Assembly: GCA_048262255.1 (NCBI GenBank)
Contig: JBLXFH010000001.1
Span: 1,674,001 to 1,738,000 of the forward strand
DNA length: 64,000 bases
Origin: JABMNT01 sp048262255
Lineage (GTDB): Bacteria; Pseudomonadota; Alphaproteobacteria; Rhodospirillales; Casp-alpha2
Reading direction: 5' to 3'
Both the position numbers and the translations under genes were made by a program. Shown in pieces: positions 1 to 8,520 of this stretch (its first letter is position 1; each line of letters opens with the position of its first letter). Under the pieces are notes generated by a model, which ran no database searches, was not told the origin of the DNA, and saw only the letters and a list, made by a program, of their open reading frames with translations.

Positions 1-90
1 GTCATTGACAATTACGAAAAAGGGTCTAAAAAGGCGTTACGTGTTGCATCGTTTGGCATGCCTAAACAACCGGTACGCCGATTCGCTTAG
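1..90 (+). CDS. C-terminal end of a truncated gene, product unknown
   Basis: Frame 1 is open from the first base to a TAG at 88-90 and reads as about 29 residues rich in Lys and Arg, ending KQPVRRFA. The codon use resembles the coding sequence around it. The start lies outside the window, so the family cannot be named. It could also be a chance open stretch; the only support is that it runs uninterrupted from the window edge and stops just before a plausible intergenic leader. Confidence 0.35.
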   Translation, partial: VIDNYEKGSKKALRVASFGMPKQPVRRFA

Positions 91-169
91 TTCTCCCTGA
101 CAATGTGATCGTTAAAAACGCACTTACACGACGTATGGTGCGAAATTATTGCTGTTAGAGGATATAACT

Positions 170-379
170 ATGGCAACTGGTACTGTAAAATGGTTCAACC
201 CGACAAAGGGTTATGGTTTCATCGAGCCGGAAGATGGCGGACAAGACGCTTTTGTCCACATTTCTGCCGTTGAGCGCGCTGGTTTGAGCACGCTTAACGA
301 AGGGCAAAAAGTCTCTTATGAGGTTCAGCCCGGACAGAATGGAAAGTCTTCTGCTGAGAACCTTTCCGTCGTTAGCTAA
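170..379 (+). CDS. cspA: Cold-shock domain protein, CspA family
   Basis: A 69-residue single cold-shock domain, the usual length for CspA-type RNA chaperones that bind single-stranded RNA and melt secondary structure in the cytoplasm. Both RNA-binding motifs are visible: RNP1 as KGYGFIEP near residue 14 and RNP2 as DAFVHIS near residue 30. The ATG at 170 is chosen over an in-frame ATG at 149 because MATGTVKWFN is the standard family N-terminus and AGAGGA lies 7-12 bases upstream. A non-coding leader of about 80 bases precedes it, as is common for post-transcriptionally controlled csp genes. A GC-rich hairpin follows. Paralogues are common, so the letter of the symbol is not certain. Confidence 0.93.
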   Translation: MATGTVKWFNPTKGYGFIEPEDGGQDAFVHISAVERAGLSTLNEGQKVSYEVQPGQNGKSSAENLSVVS

Positions 380-390
380 CGACATTTTGC

Positions 391-416
391 GCCGCCTCCA
401 TTAAGTTGGGGGCGGC
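391..416 (+). terminator. GC-rich hairpin after the cold-shock gene
   Basis: GCCGCCTCC (391-399) pairs with GGGGGCGGC (408-416) across an 8-base loop. It lies 12 bases after the cspA stop and 36 bases beyond the 3' end of the minus-strand SucD-like gene, so it may serve both convergent units. There is no strong T tract on either side, so intrinsic termination is inferred from position and stem strength only. Confidence 0.45.
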
Positions 417-451
417 TGCAGTTTGCTGTATGACGGCAAGCCTGAAATTTA

Positions 452-1327
452 CTACCCGATCGCCTGTTTGAGGGCAGCCCCGACATGTGACGGGGTATCC
501 AGAACGACCACACCAGCCCCTTCGAGGGCTTTTTTCTTGGAAGCATAGGTTCCCTTGTCACCCATGACGATGGCGCCGGCATGGCCCATCTTTTTACCGG
601 CGGGTGCTGCGCCGCCGGCAATAAAGGCAAAGGTCGGTTTTTTCATGGTCGCCGCATATTCCGCCGCATCCTCTTCCATGGCGCCGCCAATCTCACCAAC
701 CATAACCACAGCTTCTGTGCCCTCGAATTGATCGAGCGCCTCAAGAGCATCGCGGGTTGTTGTGCCGATGATCGGGTCGCCGCCAATACCTAAAAAGGCC
801 GACTGCCCGAAACCGGCGGAAACGATGTTCTGACACATCAGTGTGCCGAGACTTCCTGAGCGCGACATCACACCCACCGTGCCTTTTTTGAAAATGCGCT
901 CATTGAAGGCCGGCATGAAGCCCAGAAAACATTCATCGATGGTCACCGATCCCGCCGTGTTGGGTCCGGTGATCATGGTTCCGCGTTCCTTGGCGGCCGC
1001 CATGAAATACATCACATCCTGAACCGGGATATGTTCGGTCAGGATACAGATATTTTTGGCGCCAGCCTCAATCGCGTCAAGCGCTGCCTCCTTCACGCCC
1101 AATGGCGGGATGAACAAAATGGAACAATCGAAGCCATCGCCGTCCTGCATGGCTTCAACGGCTGATGCATAAACCGGAACATTGCAGTGCGTGGTCCCGG
1201 CTTTTTTCGGGTTGACGCCACCCATGATGGTCGTGCCGTATTCCTGCATGCGCTCGGTCCAGAAGGTGCCCTGCTTGCCGGTGATGCCTTGCACCAGAAC
1301 CTTGTGGTGTTTGCGGACAATTCTCAT
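452..1327 (-). CDS. Succinyl-CoA synthetase alpha-like acyl-CoA ligase subunit (NDP-forming)
   Basis: 291 residues, matching SucD length. The N-terminal CoA-binding Rossmann domain has GITGKQG near residue 14, and the phospho-acceptor His is kept as GHAGAI (His249). Substrate-side motifs diverge from true SucD: the usual GPNCPG is GPNTAG, and the usual SRSGTLTYE region reads SRSGSLGTLM. A different acid than succinate is therefore likely. It overlaps the beta-like gene by ATGA (1324-1327), which suggests coupled translation of a two-subunit ligase. The pair sits directly behind an acylating aldehyde dehydrogenase, so it probably interconverts an acid and its CoA thioester with ATP or GTP. Candidates are sulfoacetate-CoA or malate-CoA ligase; the sequence alone does not choose. 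Confidence 0.85.
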   Translation of the reverse strand: MRIVRKHHKVLVQGITGKQGTFWTERMQEYGTTIMGGVNPKKAGTTHCNVPVYASAVEAMQDGDGFDCSILFIPPLGVKEAALDAIEAGAKNICILTEHIPVQDVMYFMAAAKERGTMITGPNTAGSVTIDECFLGFMPAFNERIFKKGTVGVMSRSGSLGTLMCQNIVSAGFGQSAFLGIGGDPIIGTTTRDALEALDQFEGTEAVVMVGEIGGAMEEDAAEYAATMKKPTFAFIAGGAAPAGKKMGHAGAIVMGDKGTYASKKKALEGAGVVVLDTPSHVGAALKQAIG

Positions 1328-2463
1328 GATGCGCCTCCTGCTTTGGCCGCTTGCACGGCGGCTTTGCTGGCCGCATCCATATTGGGGTACGGGTCCATAT
1401 TGAGGCGGTCTTTCAGCATCCGAATGGCTTCTTCATCACCGGTTCCGGCAATGGAGAAAAACACGGGCAGGGTGGGCTTCAGTTCGTCCCAGGCATTAAG
1501 CAGGCCGTCCATCATCACATCGCAGCGCGCAAATGCGCCGCAAAAATTGACGACCAGACTTTTGACGCCGGGTTTGTCCAAAACCATTTCGAGGGCAACC
1601 TTGCCCTTGGTATAGGCTTCGCCGCCAATCTCGCAAAAGTTGGCCGGTGCGCCGCCATGGTGGCGGACCACATCCATGGTCGTCATGGTCAGACCGGCGC
1701 CATTGGCGAGAACCGCCACATTGCCGTCGAGTTCGATATATTTGATCGTATTGGCCTCGCCCTTTTTCTCGATCTCGGTGAGTTTTTCAGGTGTGCCGTG
1801 TTTCGCCAGCTCAGTTTGGCGTTTGATGGCGGAATCATCCATAGCGAACTTACAGTCGAGGGCGACAATATCGCCCGCCGAGGTCTGGATAAGCGGATTG
1901 ATTTCCAGCAACTCCGCATCGTTTGTGCGGTATGCGTCATAAAGTTTCATCAGGACATCGGCCACCTTGTCGTTGGCGCCCTGCAGATCAAGGCCGTCGA
2001 GCAAAGACTTGGCGTCCGCAAGCTGCAACCCGACACGAATATCGATGGCATGCTTGCGTAGTTTTTCAGGGGTGTTCTCGGCAATCTCTTCAATGTCCAT
2101 GCCGCCTTCGGTGGAGAACATCAGCATCGGGCCTTTGCTCGCCGGGTCATTGAGGATGGCAGCGTAATATTCAAAGGCGATATCCGATTTCGCTTCAACC
2201 AGAACCTTCTCGACCGTCAGGCCGCCAATTTCCATACCGATGATGTTGGTGGCATGCTGACGCGCTTCTTCAGGGGTGTCGGCCAGTTGAATGCCGCCCG
2301 CTTTGCCGCGTTTGCCCACGGGCACCTGCGCCTTGACGACAACGCCGCCAATAGTCTTTGCTGCCGCTGCTGCTTCGTCCGCTGTGTGTGCCAGTTGCGA
2401 GCGGGGAACGGCAATGCCAGCCGCTGCCAGAACCGGCTTTGCCGCATACTCTTCAAAATTCAT
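1324..2463 (-). CDS. Succinyl-CoA synthetase beta-like acyl-CoA ligase subunit (ATP-grasp)
   Basis: 379 residues, close to the 385-395 of SucC. It starts MNFEEYAAKPVLAAAGI, the family N-terminus, followed by an ATP-grasp fold (KAQVPVGKRGKAGG near residue 45) and the C-terminal ligase domain with VNFCGAFARCD near residue 316, corresponding to the SucC VNIFGGI.RCD motif. It provides nucleotide binding and most of the substrate pocket for the alpha-like subunit encoded next to it. The gene begins 3 bases after the stop of the aldehyde dehydrogenase gene, so the three genes look co-transcribed. No citric acid cycle gene is next to it, which argues for a specialised paralogue rather than the housekeeping enzyme. 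Confidence 0.85.
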   Translation of the reverse strand: MNFEEYAAKPVLAAAGIAVPRSQLAHTADEAAAAAKTIGGVVVKAQVPVGKRGKAGGIQLADTPEEARQHATNIIGMEIGGLTVEKVLVEAKSDIAFEYYAAILNDPASKGPMLMFSTEGGMDIEEIAENTPEKLRKHAIDIRVGLQLADAKSLLDGLDLQGANDKVADVLMKLYDAYRTNDAELLEINPLIQTSAGDIVALDCKFAMDDSAIKRQTELAKHGTPEKLTEIEKKGEANTIKYIELDGNVAVLANGAGLTMTTMDVVRHHGGAPANFCEIGGEAYTKGKVALEMVLDKPGVKSLVVNFCGAFARCDVMMDGLLNAWDELKPTLPVFFSIAGTGDEEAIRMLKDRLNMDPYPNMDAASKAAVQAAKAGGAS

Positions 2464-2466
2464 GAT

Positions 2467-3900
2467 TTATTTCCCGTATTTCTGCCAGTGTGCGCCAAAC
2501 AGCTCTTCGTCGGACGGTTTGTCTTCCGGAATTTCCCGGACCAGATGGGTGATATTGATGAAATGTTTGTAGTTGAGGTTTTCTGAAATGGAATTACCCG
2601 CCCAGGTGCCACAGCCCATGGACAAGGTGAAGTTGAGACCGTTGGTGAAGCTGCCACCGTTGCCGAACGTGTGGGCCTGATTGACCAGCACCCGGACGAC
2701 TTTCAAATCTTCGGCAAGTTCGCGCACATGATCATCGTTTTTTGTGTGAATGCCAACCGAATGCCCCATGCCGACAAAGTCGAGAATGTTCTGAACATGC
2801 GCCTTGGCCTCTTTAAAGTCTTTAGCCCGATAGACGGTGAGCACCAGAGAGAGCTTTTCATCGGAGAAGGGATGATCTTTGCCGACGGCCTTTTCGTCCT
2901 CAACGATAAAGAACTTCGCGTTTGCCGCTTCCGGTGCCAGTCCGCAGGTTTTTGCCAGAATGTCCGGGTCCTTGGCGATGACGTGGCGGTTCAGATGACC
3001 ATCCACCCAAAGCGTATTCTGGATTTTGGCTTTTTCATCCGCCGTACAGACATATGCACCTGCCGCTTTCAGGGCCTTGATGGCCTCGTCATAAACATCA
3101 TCGAGGATGGTGACTGAGTTCTCGGAACTGCAGGATGTGGAATTATCAAAACATTTCGACATCTGGATTTTCTGGGCGGCATCCGTCAGATCAGCCGTTG
3201 AATCAATAATCACCGGCACGTTGCCCGCCCCCACACCAATCGCCGGGGTGCCCGATGAATAGGCGCGGCGCACGTTATTTTGTGAGCCCGTGCAGACAAC
3301 CAGATCGGATTGGTTCATGAGTTGCTGGGTCAGTTCCTTGTTGACCGGCGAGGGGAGGACCTGCACCAGATCTTCCGGCAGGCCGATTTTTTTCAATTCG
3401 GCCCGCATGTAATCGACTGTTTTGGCGGTGGTTGTGGCGCCGGCGGGCGACGGGGCGACAATCACCGCATTGCGTCCTTTGACCGACATCATGGCCTTGT
3501 TGACCGGTGTTGCCGCCGGGTTGGTCGATGGCGCGATGGCGGCGACAACGCCAACCGGTTTGGCGTATTTAACAATGCCCTTGGTCGTATCTTCCTCGAT
3601 TATGCCAACGGTCTTGGCCCGCATCAGATCGCGCAGGGTGCCAAAGGTCTTGCGGGTGTTTTTGATGATTTTGCTGTCGACCGTGCCGAGGCCGGTGTCC
3701 TCAACAGCCATTTCCGCCAACTCGCGGGCCCGTCCGGGCTCGTAGATGGACCAGGCCAATGCCGTCACCGCTTCATCAACCCGCGCCTGATCGGCACTTT
3801 CAAATTCGGCCATGGCGGCGCGTCCACGCGCCACCAATCCAGCGATGATCTGGGCGGGAGAGTCATTCGAGTTGGCAACTACAGGGGCGGCATCGGTCAT
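2467..3900 (-). CDS. CoA-acylating aldehyde dehydrogenase, sulfoacetaldehyde dehydrogenase (SauS)-like
   Basis: 477 residues, a cytoplasmic aldehyde dehydrogenase of the CoA-acylating branch (EutE/AdhE/SauS). The catalytic Cys257 lies in FDNSTSCSSEN, and an N-terminal NAD-binding half contains VGVVAAIAPSTNP. The C-terminal pattern GCGTWAGNSISENLNYKHF and NQAHTFGNGG resemble, as I recall them, sulfoacetaldehyde dehydrogenases more than EutE. The expected reaction is acyl-CoA + NAD(P)H to aldehyde or its reverse. The adjacent SucCD-like ligase would make or use the acyl-CoA. In known sulfoacetate pathways a ligase forms sulfoacetyl-CoA and this type of enzyme reduces it to sulfoacetaldehyde; no Xsc or taurine-specific gene is visible here, so the substrate is inferred. 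Confidence 0.82.
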   Translation of the reverse strand: MTDAAPVVANSNDSPAQIIAGLVARGRAAMAEFESADQARVDEAVTALAWSIYEPGRARELAEMAVEDTGLGTVDSKIIKNTRKTFGTLRDLMRAKTVGIIEEDTTKGIVKYAKPVGVVAAIAPSTNPAATPVNKAMMSVKGRNAVIVAPSPAGATTTAKTVDYMRAELKKIGLPEDLVQVLPSPVNKELTQQLMNQSDLVVCTGSQNNVRRAYSSGTPAIGVGAGNVPVIIDSTADLTDAAQKIQMSKCFDNSTSCSSENSVTILDDVYDEAIKALKAAGAYVCTADEKAKIQNTLWVDGHLNRHVIAKDPDILAKTCGLAPEAANAKFFIVEDEKAVGKDHPFSDEKLSLVLTVYRAKDFKEAKAHVQNILDFVGMGHSVGIHTKNDDHVRELAEDLKVVRVLVNQAHTFGNGGSFTNGLNFTLSMGCGTWAGNSISENLNYKHFINITHLVREIPEDKPSDEELFGAHWQKYGK

Positions 3901-3979
3901 GGTTCGAATCCTATTCGGTCTGTCAGGCTATCTTTCTACTTTTTACACGTTTTCGGGACTAGGCCCAACCGGCAAACTT

Positions 3980-4444
3980 TTATGGGTTCAGTTCTTCCGG
4001 GGCTTTTCCACCTAGAAGTTCTGTGAACTTGCCGAAAAAGCTGTCGGCGGTCTTTTTGGCGACGCCCTGGATCAGTCGGTTGCCGACGCTGGCCAGCTTG
4101 CCACCCACTTCCGCCTGTGCGGCGTAGGTTAGTACGGTATCGCCGTTGTCTTCGGCCAGGGCCACATCCGCGCCACCCTTAGCAAACCCGGCAATGCCGC
4201 CTGTGCCGCTGCCGGATATGCGGTAACCGTTCGGCTCATCAATATCCGAAAGCTCGATTTCGCCTGAAAACTTGGCTTTCACCGGGCCGACCTTGGCGGT
4301 CACCTTTGCCGTGAAGCCGGTGTCTGAGGTCTTGATCAGTTCCTCGCAGCCATCAATGCATTGCTTGAGAATGTCCGCATCATTGAGGGCCTGCCAGACC
4401 GCTTCGCGCGACGCGGGAATACGATATTCGCCGTTTAAATCCAT
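3980..4444 (-). CDS. CoxG-like SRPBCC protein (carbon monoxide dehydrogenase subunit G family)
   Basis: 154 residues with the START/SRPBCC fold signature of the CoxG family: N-terminal MDLNGEYRIPASREAVWQAL, a middle stretch ending GSGTGGIAGFAKG, and a C-terminal helix (VGNRLIQGVAKKTADSFFGKF). The C-terminal tail is short and has no clear membrane anchor. CoxG proteins accompany molybdenum hydroxylases of the CO dehydrogenase family and help membrane recruitment or maturation, but no coxMSL-type gene is present, so here it is an orphan within the ligase/dehydrogenase run. Its place between the lyase and the dehydrogenase suggests a binding role for the same pathway; that is inference. Confidence 0.8.
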   Translation of the reverse strand: MDLNGEYRIPASREAVWQALNDADILKQCIDGCEELIKTSDTGFTAKVTAKVGPVKAKFSGEIELSDIDEPNGYRISGSGTGGIAGFAKGGADVALAEDNGDTVLTYAAQAEVGGKLASVGNRLIQGVAKKTADSFFGKFTELLGGKAPEELNP

Positions 4445-4544
4445 AAAATCGGTACCTTTGGGGATCAGAGGGGGTGGGTCATTAATGGAAACCGATTATC
4501 ACCAAGTCTTCTCACTTGGCAACGCCAAAGCGCTTACTGTTTGC

Positions 4545-5372
4545 TCAGGGCTTTCTATCGTCCGCCATATAGCTGCTGGCGATGGCGTCCGGTACCGCCT
4601 CTTTGGCATAATCAAACGTCCCTTTATCGCGGATTTCTTCAGCAGCGCGCATGAATGCGCCCAAAGCGGATCGTGCCAATGAGCCACCAACGCTAATCCT
4701 CTTCACGCCCGCTGCCTGCAGTTCAGCAACGGAGAAAGAGGGGCCGCTCAATCCCATGACAACGTTCACCGGTTTGTCGACCGCCTGACAAACAGTACGG
4801 ATCGCGTCAAGGTCCGGCAAGCCGGGCGCATAAAGGACATCGGCTCCGGCGGCGGAAAAAGCCTGTAACCGCTTGATCGTATCGTCGAGATCGGGGCGAC
4901 CATACAGAAAATTTTCAGCGCGTGCGGTCAGGAGAAAGGGCAGGCCCTGCGCGGCTTCGCTGGCTGCCGTAATGCGTTCTACGGACAGATTAAAGTCGTA
5001 TATGGGGTGATCAGGATTGCCGGTTGCATCCTCAATCGATCCACCCACCAGGCCGGTCCCGCTCGCCATTTGAATGGTTTTGGCGCAGGCTTCCGGGGCG
5101 TCTCCAAAACCGCCTTCAAGATCAGCTGAGACCGGTAAATCCGTGGCGTCGACAATCTCTTTTGCATTTTCAAGAATGTCATCGCGGCTGATGGCGCCAG
5201 CAGAATCGCGCCGCCCGACGGAAAAGGCATATCCGGCACTTGTAGTCGCCAAAGCCTTGAAACCCATCGTACTCAGGATACGCGCGGTTCCTGCGTTCCA
5301 GGGGTTGGGCACAACAAAGGTTTCCGGGTTTTGATGGAGCTTTAAAAAGGCTTCGTATTTCTCTGTTTGCAT
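4545..5372 (-). CDS. Isocitrate lyase / PEP mutase family C-C lyase
   Basis: 275 residues of the ICL/PEPM TIM-barrel family, cytoplasmic. Visible are FVVPNPWNAGTARIL near residue 19, the metal-binding region SADLEGGFGD near residue 98, a catalytic Glu in GGSIEDATGNP, and FLLTARAENFLYG near residue 147. It lacks the KKCGH motif of true isocitrate lyase, placing it in the oxaloacetase/methylisocitrate lyase-like group with unassigned substrates. It starts 5 bases past recQ in the same direction and is followed by CoxG and the ALDH/ligase set. A lyase releasing a C2 or C3 acid or aldehyde would fit that company. Confidence 0.85.
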   Translation of the reverse strand: MQTEKYEAFLKLHQNPETFVVPNPWNAGTARILSTMGFKALATTSAGYAFSVGRRDSAGAISRDDILENAKEIVDATDLPVSADLEGGFGDAPEACAKTIQMASGTGLVGGSIEDATGNPDHPIYDFNLSVERITAASEAAQGLPFLLTARAENFLYGRPDLDDTIKRLQAFSAAGADVLYAPGLPDLDAIRTVCQAVDKPVNVVMGLSGPSFSVAELQAAGVKRISVGGSLARSALGAFMRAAEEIRDKGTFDYAKEAVPDAIASSYMADDRKP

Positions 5373-5376
5373 GGTT

Positions 5377-7182
5377 TTACGCCCCCAAAAAATCAGAAAT
5401 CACTTCTATAAAGGCGTTCCCGAATTTTTCGGTTTTCGATTTTCCGACGCCATAAACTTCCAGAAAGGCCGCTTCGTTGGTGGGTTTCTGGTAGGCCATA
5501 TCGACCAGGGTTTTATCGGGAAATACCACATAGGCGGGCACGCCGCGTTCCTGGGCCAGAGCCAGGCGTTTGATCTTGAGCATGGCATACAGGTCTTCAT
5601 CGGCGCTGGAGAGGCCGGTGGAGAGTGGCGTGCGCGGGCGTTTTTCAGGCGGGGCGTGTTTGCCAGCCTTTTCTTCCCGGTAGCTGAATTGTGCCGCGCC
5701 CCGGAGCAGTTTGAACCCCGCTTCCGACAGGCTCAGTCCGCCATGCCCCGCCGTGTCCAGATCGAGAAAGCCGGACGCCACCAGTTGCCGGATAATGGAA
5801 CGCAGTTGATCCTTGCCATGGCTTTTGCCCGCGCCATAACCGGGCAGTTCATTGTGGCTGAATTTTCGGATTTTTTCCGTATTGGCACCGCTCAGCAGAT
5901 CAACGATATGGGCCGCGCCAAAAACCTGTCCGGTGCCCTGAATGAGCGACAAAACCTGCCCGGCAATGGCATTACCCTCGACCAACGTCGGCGGATCAAG
6001 GCAGATGTCGCAATTGCCGCAGGGCGCGATGGTTTCATCAAAGTAACGCAACAGAGCCTGACGGCGGCATGAGGCGGCTTCACAAAAGGCAATGAGCTGA
6101 TCAAGGCGTTTGTGCTCGCGGCGTTTGTGGTCTTCCGCCGTGTCTTCCTGATCAATGAACATGCGGCGCATGCGGATATCATCGAGGCCATAGAGCATCA
6201 GGGTTTCCGATTCCAGGCCGTCGCGTCCGGCCCGGCCAATCTCCTGATAATAGGCCTCCATGCTGGCGGGCAGGTTGGCATGAAACACATAGCGCACGTC
6301 CGGCTTGTCGATGCCCATGCCAAAAGCGATGGTGGCGACGATAACCACCGCCGGTTCGGTCATGAAAATATCCTGATGGGCGGCCCGGTCGTTGGCGTCC
6401 ATGCCGGCATGATAGGGCAGGGCGCGGATGCCATTGGCATTGAGGAAAAGCGCCGTTTCTTCTGTTTTTTTACGCGACAGGCAATAGACAATGCCGCTTT
6501 GTTCGCGGCGTTCTTCGACAAAACCCAGCAATTGCTGTTTCCAGGAGCCCCGGAGTTCCACACCCAAACGGATATTCGGTCGATCAAAGCCGGAGACATA
6601 AATCTCGCCGTCGCCACCAAACAGGCGCGTTGAAATATCCTGACGGGTGGCTTCGTCGGCGGTGGCGGTCATGGCGGCGATGGTGACGCCCGGAAAATAA
6701 TCGCGCAGGCGGGCCAGCTCTTCATAATCCGGCCGGAACGACGGCCCCCAGCGCGAAATGCAGTGCGCTTCGTCAATGGCGATCATGCGCACGGGAAGCT
6801 TCGACAAGGCGCTCAACATGCGCTCGGTCATCAGGCGTTCAGGCGAAATATAAAGCAGATTGGTTTGGCCGCTGGCGGCTTTTTTCCAGGTGACCACATT
6901 GTCCTCATAAGAGCGCGACGAGTTAAGCGTTTCCGCCTCGACGCCCGCCAGCTTGAGCGCCGCGACCTGATCCTCCATAAGGGCGACCAGCGGCGAGACG
7001 ACCAGCGTCAGGCCGCCTTGCACCAGCGCCGGAACCTGAAAGCATAAGGATTTTCCGGCCCCCGTCGGCATGACGGCCAGCACATTGCGCCCGGCCAGCA
7101 GGGAATTGACAACGCCTTCCTGACCGGGGCGGAACGCCTGATAACCAAAGGTGTTCTGAAGGATGGAGAGGGCGTCACTCAT
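5377..7182 (-). CDS. recQ: ATP-dependent DNA helicase RecQ
   Basis: 601 residues, typical for RecQ (3'-5' helicase in RecF-pathway repair and stalled-fork processing). Walker A is MPTGAGKSLCF, the DEAH box is IAIDEAHCISRWG, RQC zinc cysteines appear in CEAASCRRQ and CGNCDIC, and a C-terminal HRDC domain lies at about residues 520-597. The start at 7182 forms an ATGA overlap with the stop of the upstream FKBP-rhodanese gene, so translation is probably coupled; a GTG-less upstream extension of 10 residues is rejected because it lies inside that gene. The linker before HRDC contains a Lys/Glu/Pro-rich segment. Nothing is broken. Confidence 0.95.
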   Translation of the reverse strand: MSDALSILQNTFGYQAFRPGQEGVVNSLLAGRNVLAVMPTGAGKSLCFQVPALVQGGLTLVVSPLVALMEDQVAALKLAGVEAETLNSSRSYEDNVVTWKKAASGQTNLLYISPERLMTERMLSALSKLPVRMIAIDEAHCISRWGPSFRPDYEELARLRDYFPGVTIAAMTATADEATRQDISTRLFGGDGEIYVSGFDRPNIRLGVELRGSWKQQLLGFVEERREQSGIVYCLSRKKTEETALFLNANGIRALPYHAGMDANDRAAHQDIFMTEPAVVIVATIAFGMGIDKPDVRYVFHANLPASMEAYYQEIGRAGRDGLESETLMLYGLDDIRMRRMFIDQEDTAEDHKRREHKRLDQLIAFCEAASCRRQALLRYFDETIAPCGNCDICLDPPTLVEGNAIAGQVLSLIQGTGQVFGAAHIVDLLSGANTEKIRKFSHNELPGYGAGKSHGKDQLRSIIRQLVASGFLDLDTAGHGGLSLSEAGFKLLRGAAQFSYREEKAGKHAPPEKRPRTPLSTGLSSADEDLYAMLKIKRLALAQERGVPAYVVFPDKTLVDMAYQKPTNEAAFLEVYGVGKSKTEKFGNAFIEVISDFLGA

Positions 7183-7928
7183 TGAACGACGGGAAGGCCA
7201 TCCTTGATCCATTTCTCAATGCCCTCGGTGACGTGATGGACGTTTGTATATCCCCGGCGTTCGGCCAAAAAGTTGGCGATAACGGCGGACCGATTGCCAG
7301 CCCGGCAGATGAGAATCACCTCTTCGTCGGGCGTGGCCAGCCTGTCGAACTCGGTTTCGAATTTCGGGATGAAATCCCCCCGGCTGTTAAACGCCGTCAG
7401 GCGCACGCTGCCATCGATCAGCCCGGTCTTTGCCCATTCATCGGGGCGGCGGATATCGATGACTTTGACGCCGCGCTCGAGCCTGGCCATGAGGTCTCCA
7501 TTGTCCAGATTGCCATATTTTGGCGGCGTGACGGAAAGCAGTTCAACCTCGAATTTGAGCGTTGCATTGGGCGGAATGACGCCGCCGGCGCCGCGTGGCC
7601 CGTAACCGAGATGGGGCGGGATGATCAAAATGCGTTTGCCCCCCACCTTCATGCCCTCGATGCCCCGGTCCCAGCCGCGGATGACCTGCCCGGCGCCCAG
7701 CTTGAACTCGAACGGCTGGCCGCGATCAAGGCTGGAATCGAACTTTGTGCCGTCCATCAGCCAGCCCGTATAATGCACGGAAACCACGCTGTTGCGCACA
7801 GCCTCGGCGCCGTCGCCCTGTTTCAGAATTTCAATCTCGATGGCGTTTCTGGCGGCTTCGGCGGGAGGGGCGGAGAACGCCAGTCCGGCAAGTACGGCGA
7901 AGGCGGTAAAAAATCGGGAGAGGAGCAT
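7179..7928 (-). CDS. Exported FKBP-type peptidyl-prolyl isomerase fused to a rhodanese domain
   Basis: 249 residues. A signal peptide (LLSRFFTAFAVLAGLAFSAPPAEAA) is followed by an FKBP domain at about residues 35-130 with VSVHYTGWLMDGTKFDSS, QVIRGWD and HLGYGPRGAGG. A rhodanese domain at about 145-249 carries the active-site loop CRAGNRS. The start at 7928 is chosen because AGGA lies 9 bases upstream and it begins the signal peptide. The protein should act in the periplasm, folding proline-containing proteins; an intact rhodanese Cys suggests persulfide or redox chemistry on the same chain. Each domain is common, the two in one exported chain much less so. It is translationally coupled to recQ, a pairing without obvious functional logic. 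Confidence 0.88.
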   Translation of the reverse strand: MLLSRFFTAFAVLAGLAFSAPPAEAARNAIEIEILKQGDGAEAVRNSVVSVHYTGWLMDGTKFDSSLDRGQPFEFKLGAGQVIRGWDRGIEGMKVGGKRILIIPPHLGYGPRGAGGVIPPNATLKFEVELLSVTPPKYGNLDNGDLMARLERGVKVIDIRRPDEWAKTGLIDGSVRLTAFNSRGDFIPKFETEFDRLATPDEEVILICRAGNRSAVIANFLAERRGYTNVHHVTEGIEKWIKDGLPVVQ

Positions 7929-8016
7929 CGGTTTTCCTGTGTGTTTTTCGAATGTAGACAGTGCCAAAACATAGGCGCGGAGCCGATGCCGCATCAAGTC
8001 AAAACTCCGTGCGGGT

Positions 8017-8241
8017 TCAGGCATTGGAAAGCCAAGGTGCGACGCGGGCCGCCGCCGCATGCGCTTCGGCCTCCGTCGGGAAAATCTGCTCCACATACCC
8101 GCCAATGGGAAACCAGCCGGTCAGGGTTTCGGTATCGCGCCGATAGATTTCAAAGCCGTATGTCTGATCGGCCCGCCGGAACAGATCAACGCAGCGATCA
8201 CCTTCGGGTGTTTCAATGGAATTGAGAACCAGTTTTTTCAT
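8017..8241 (-). CDS. Small conserved-looking protein of unknown function
   Basis: 74 residues, soluble, rich in aromatic and acidic residues (MKKLVLNSIETPEGDRCVDLF, then YGFEIYRRD and a helical C-terminus EAEAHAAAARVAPWL). Alternating beta strands with one helix suggest a compact beta-beta-alpha fold. GGCACATCC just upstream is a weak ribosome site. Codon use matches the GC-rich neighbours rather than the AT-rich stretch that begins immediately upstream. I do not recognise the family. It lies 88 bases upstream of the FKBP-rhodanese gene on the same strand and may be first in that transcript. Confidence 0.6.
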   Translation of the reverse strand: MKKLVLNSIETPEGDRCVDLFRRADQTYGFEIYRRDTETLTGWFPIGGYVEQIFPTEAEAHAAAARVAPWLSNA

Positions 8242-8520
8242 GGGATGTGCCTGTTCGGAGCGTTGGGAGAGATGATCTTACATGAAAAAGGCGCCAAATG
8301 TTGTTTACCAAGTTAATTATCAATAAAGACTAGAATTGCGACTATATTCTCAAGGAAAATGTGGAAATCCTCTAGGATTATGAACCCAAAGCAGACATCG
8401 TCAAAATGTACCGAACATTTATACAGCTGCCATTTAATTTCACTAATTGAGTTTGAGATGCCGAATAATTGGAAGGTATTGGCTGTCTAAGAAATTAGAG
8501 GAGATTCAGACAACCTTGAT

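Noticed and set aside
452..2463. Housekeeping succinyl-CoA synthetase sucCD
   Set aside because: Key SucD motifs are altered and no mdh, sucA or sucB gene is beside it.
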